64,000 nucleotides of DNA, from positions 1 through 64,000 of the forward strand of contig NZ_VOHC01000003.1 in NCBI RefSeq assembly GCF_007859275.1, given 5' to 3'. A program made the position numbers and the translations under genes. Under the pieces are notes generated by a model, which was not told where the DNA came from, did no database searches, and saw only the letters and a list, made by a program, of their open reading frames with translations. Positions 62,187 through 64,000 of the stretch are shown in pieces. The stretch's first letter is position 1; every line of letters begins with the position of its first letter. The DNA is from Planomicrobium sp. CPCC 101079. GTDB taxonomy: Bacteria > Bacillota > Bacilli > Bacillales_A > Planococcaceae.

Positions 62187-63671
62187 ATGGCAGAAGCAAC
62201 GACACGCGCTCGAATCCAGCGTTTTGGCAGCTATTTGAGCGGTATGATTATGCCTAATATTGGAGCTTTTATCGCTTGGGGGCTAATTACAGCTCTTTTT
62301 ATCCCAGATGGCTGGACTCCGAATGAAAAATTAGCAACTCTTGTCGGTCCGATGATCACTTATTTATTGCCGCTCCTGATCGGTTTCACCGGTGGCCGTT
62401 TGGTGTATGACTTCCGGGGCGGTGTGCTCGGAGCCATCGCAACGATGGGGGTGATCGTCGGAGCGGAAATTCCAATGTTCCTGGGTGCGATGATTATGGG
62501 GCCGCTCGCCGGTTTTGCAATGAAATTGATTGACGGTGGATTTCAGCACCGGATTCGGCCAGGCTTTGAAATGCTTTACAACAACTTTTCCGCAGGTATC
62601 CTAGGGGCGTTTCTTGCCGGCATTTCGGTTTATTTTGTCGGTCCTCTTGTCAACGGTTTGACGAATGCTTTAGCTTCCGGCGTTGAAGTGATAGTGGATA
62701 TGGGCTTGCTCCCTTTAGCAAGCATCATCATTGAACCGGCTAAAATTTTATTTTTAAACAATGCTATTAACCATGGGATTTTAAGTCCTTTAGGCGTAGA
62801 ACAAGCAGCGGATGCTGGGAAATCCGTTTTGTTCCTGCTGGAAAGTAATCCAGGGCCTGGTCTTGGTGTATTGCTTGCTTTCTCAGTTTTTGGAAAGGGC
62901 ATTTCAAAAAGTTCAGCTCCAGGAGCTGCCATTATCCAGTTCTTGGGCGGCATCCATGAAATTTACTTCCCTTACGTCTTGATGAAGCCGATGCTGCTTC
63001 TGGCGGTCATCGCAGGCGGAATCAGCGGAGTCTTCACTTTTACTTTGTTTAATGCAGGTCTAGTCGCAACGCCATCTCCCGGAAGCATTTTCGCTTTGCT
63101 GGCCTTAACGCCTCCCGGAAACTATCCCGGTGTTATATTAGGTGTGCTTATTGCAGCGGCTGTTTCTTTTGCCATCGCTTCGGTCGTATTGAAAACGAGC
63201 AAAGCGGAAGAAGAAGATTTGTCTGCAGCGGCTAACCGGATGCAGGAAATGAAAGGGAAGAAAAGCGATGCTACCGGTTATTTAACGCCCCAGCCGGCTG
63301 CTGGGATTGTAGGGGATGCCGGTGCGAGAAACTTGGCGTCTGATAATACGCAAGCTGTCCAATCGGCTCCTGTGAAAACTGCACATGATATCAAGAAAGT
63401 CGTTTTCGCTTGCGATGCAGGCATGGGATCGAGCGCGATGGGAGCATCTTTGCTCAGAAACAAGTTCAAAAAAGCGCAGATCGATATCCCGGTGTCGAAT
63501 ACAGCGATCAACCAACTGCCGGCAGATGCGGATGTTGTTGTTACGCATAAGGATCTAACAGATCGCGCAAAAGCGAAACTTCCGCAAGCGGAACATATTT
63601 CGGTCGAAAACTTCATGAACAGCCCTGAATATGATAAATTGGCGCAGCGCTTAAAAGAACAAGGCGAATAA
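62187..63671 (+). CDS. mtlA: PTS mannitol transporter, EIICB component
   Basis: A 494-residue mannitol permease. Membrane IIC domain about 1-345 with FGSYLSGMIMPNIGAFIAWG at the start and the GGIHEIYFPYVLMKP substrate-site motif (GGIHE); linker; cytoplasmic IIB domain with phospho-cysteine Cys409 in FACDAGMGSSAMG. No IIA domain is attached; it is encoded by the next gene. ATG 62187 follows GAGGGG and gives the conserved N-terminus; the frame extends upstream without a valid start. It imports mannitol and phosphorylates it to mannitol-1-phosphate. Confidence 0.95.
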   Translation: MAEATTRARIQRFGSYLSGMIMPNIGAFIAWGLITALFIPDGWTPNEKLATLVGPMITYLLPLLIGFTGGRLVYDFRGGVLGAIATMGVIVGAEIPMFLGAMIMGPLAGFAMKLIDGGFQHRIRPGFEMLYNNFSAGILGAFLAGISVYFVGPLVNGLTNALASGVEVIVDMGLLPLASIIIEPAKILFLNNAINHGILSPLGVEQAADAGKSVLFLLESNPGPGLGVLLAFSVFGKGISKSSAPGAAIIQFLGGIHEIYFPYVLMKPMLLLAVIAGGISGVFTFTLFNAGLVATPSPGSIFALLALTPPGNYPGVILGVLIAAAVSFAIASVVLKTSKAEEEDLSAAANRMQEMKGKKSDATGYLTPQPAAGIVGDAGARNLASDNTQAVQSAPVKTAHDIKKVVFACDAGMGSSAMGASLLRNKFKKAQIDIPVSNTAINQLPADADVVVTHKDLTDRAKAKLPQAEHISVENFMNSPEYDKLAQRLKEQGE

Positions 63672-63678
63672 AAATTTC

Positions 63679-63709
63679 AATCAGTGGAGAATAGTCAGCT
63701 CCACTGATT
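63679..63709 (+). promoter_or_regulatory. Intergenic hairpin between mtlA and mtlF
   Basis: AATCAGTGGAG (63679-63689) pairs with CTCCACTGATT (63699-63709); TGTCCTTTT follows. It may partially terminate or protect the mtlA message, which would give less mtlF than mtlA transcript. Confidence 0.55.
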
Positions 63710-63778
63710 GTCCTTTTATGAGCGTCCGCTGAACAAATGGCGGCATATCAGATTAAAATTTGAACAGGAGTGATAGAA

Positions 63779-64000
63779 ATGGCAAAACCGGTCCTTAGCA
63801 GAGAGAATATTAAATTGAATGTGGCGATACCAAATAAAGCGGAAGCCATCCGCTTCACAGGGCAAATTCTTGTCCAAGGGGGCTATGTCGATGCAGGGTA
63901 TATCGATAAAATGTACGACCGAGAAGAAATGGCTACCACGTATATGGGCAACTATTTGGCCATTCCCCACGGCACGGAAGATGCAAAAAAGAATGTTTTT
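63779..64000 (+). CDS. mtlF: PTS mannitol-specific EIIA component, cut by window end
   Basis: The first 74 residues of EIIA(Mtl): LSRENIKLNVAIPNKAEAIR, VQGGYVDAGYIDKMYDREE, and the phospho-acceptor His64 in NYLAIPHGTE. The normal protein is about 145 residues; the rest lies outside the window. AGGAG precedes the ATG. Its place 107 bases after mtlA, without mtlR between, is the mtlA-mtlF(-mtlD) order. Confidence 0.93.
   Translation, partial: MAKPVLSRENIKLNVAIPNKAEAIRFTGQILVQGGYVDAGYIDKMYDREEMATTYMGNYLAIPHGTEDAKKNVF

Overview
The window looks like chromosomal DNA of a low-to-mid GC Gram-positive of the Bacillales, most probably the Planococcaceae (Planococcus/Planomicrobium type). Reasons: strong AGGAGG-type ribosome sites, frequent TTG/GTG starts, many stem-plus-T-run terminators, an RsbQ homologue, YtxH, DUF2512 and DUF2294 stress families, a mtlA-mtlF order, and single-membrane envelope genes. 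Genus is an inference from gene content; no rRNA or tRNA gene is present to settle it.

Layout. 0.1-2.7 kb (minus strand): M20 amidohydrolase, DUF3100 membrane protein and a small membrane partner. 3.1-14.3 kb: an envelope-stress/export region with two paralogous adaptor-ATPase-permease (MacA/MacB-like) cassettes on either side of an OmpR-type response regulator and histidine kinase, then small membrane proteins and an MsbA-like ABC exporter. Three promoters downstream of the two-component genes share the same 11-bp-spaced direct repeat placed identically relative to a -10 box, so this looks like a self-contained regulon. 14.5-17.1 kb: an unusual triad of a SpoT-like HD hydrolase, a macrodomain protein with a C-terminal HTH-like region, and a vWA protein. 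17.1-30 kb: an island of flavin-dependent monooxygenases, FMN reductase, nitronate monooxygenase, ArsR regulator and MFS exporters, littered with 3' fragments of further copies of the same genes. 30.2-35.5 kb: rsbQ (with only debris where rsbP should be), YtxH-type and DUF2512 proteins, and tandem DUF2294 genes. 35.7-37.2 kb: an IS3-family element with a disabled orfB. 37.2-40 kb: secreted sugar-dehydrogenase lipoprotein and a hydrophilin-like protein. 41.1-48.9 kb: a catabolic cluster (HutD, RpiR regulator, carbamoylase/allantoate amidohydrolase, two sarcosine/N-methyltryptophan oxidase-like flavoproteins, SDR, GltS-type symporter). 49.4-54.7 kb: small orphan genes bracketed by four copies of one palindrome, a MurE paralogue, and a graveyard of polymorphic-toxin parts (barnase-like toxin tip, SUKH immunity gene, DUF4304 gene). 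55-64 kb: FAD monooxygenase, aldo/keto reductase, L-lactate dehydrogenase, alpha/beta hydrolase, TetR regulator, and the start of a mannitol PTS operon that runs off the window.

The most novel-looking items are the direct-repeat regulon of the two-component system, the HD-macro-vWA triad, the four palindromes that each bracket a single small gene, the barnase/SUKH/DUF4304 toxin-immunity graveyard, and the MurE paralogue with an altered amino-acid-selecting motif. No tRNA, rRNA or CRISPR array was seen. All assignments are from reading the sequence; no database search was run.
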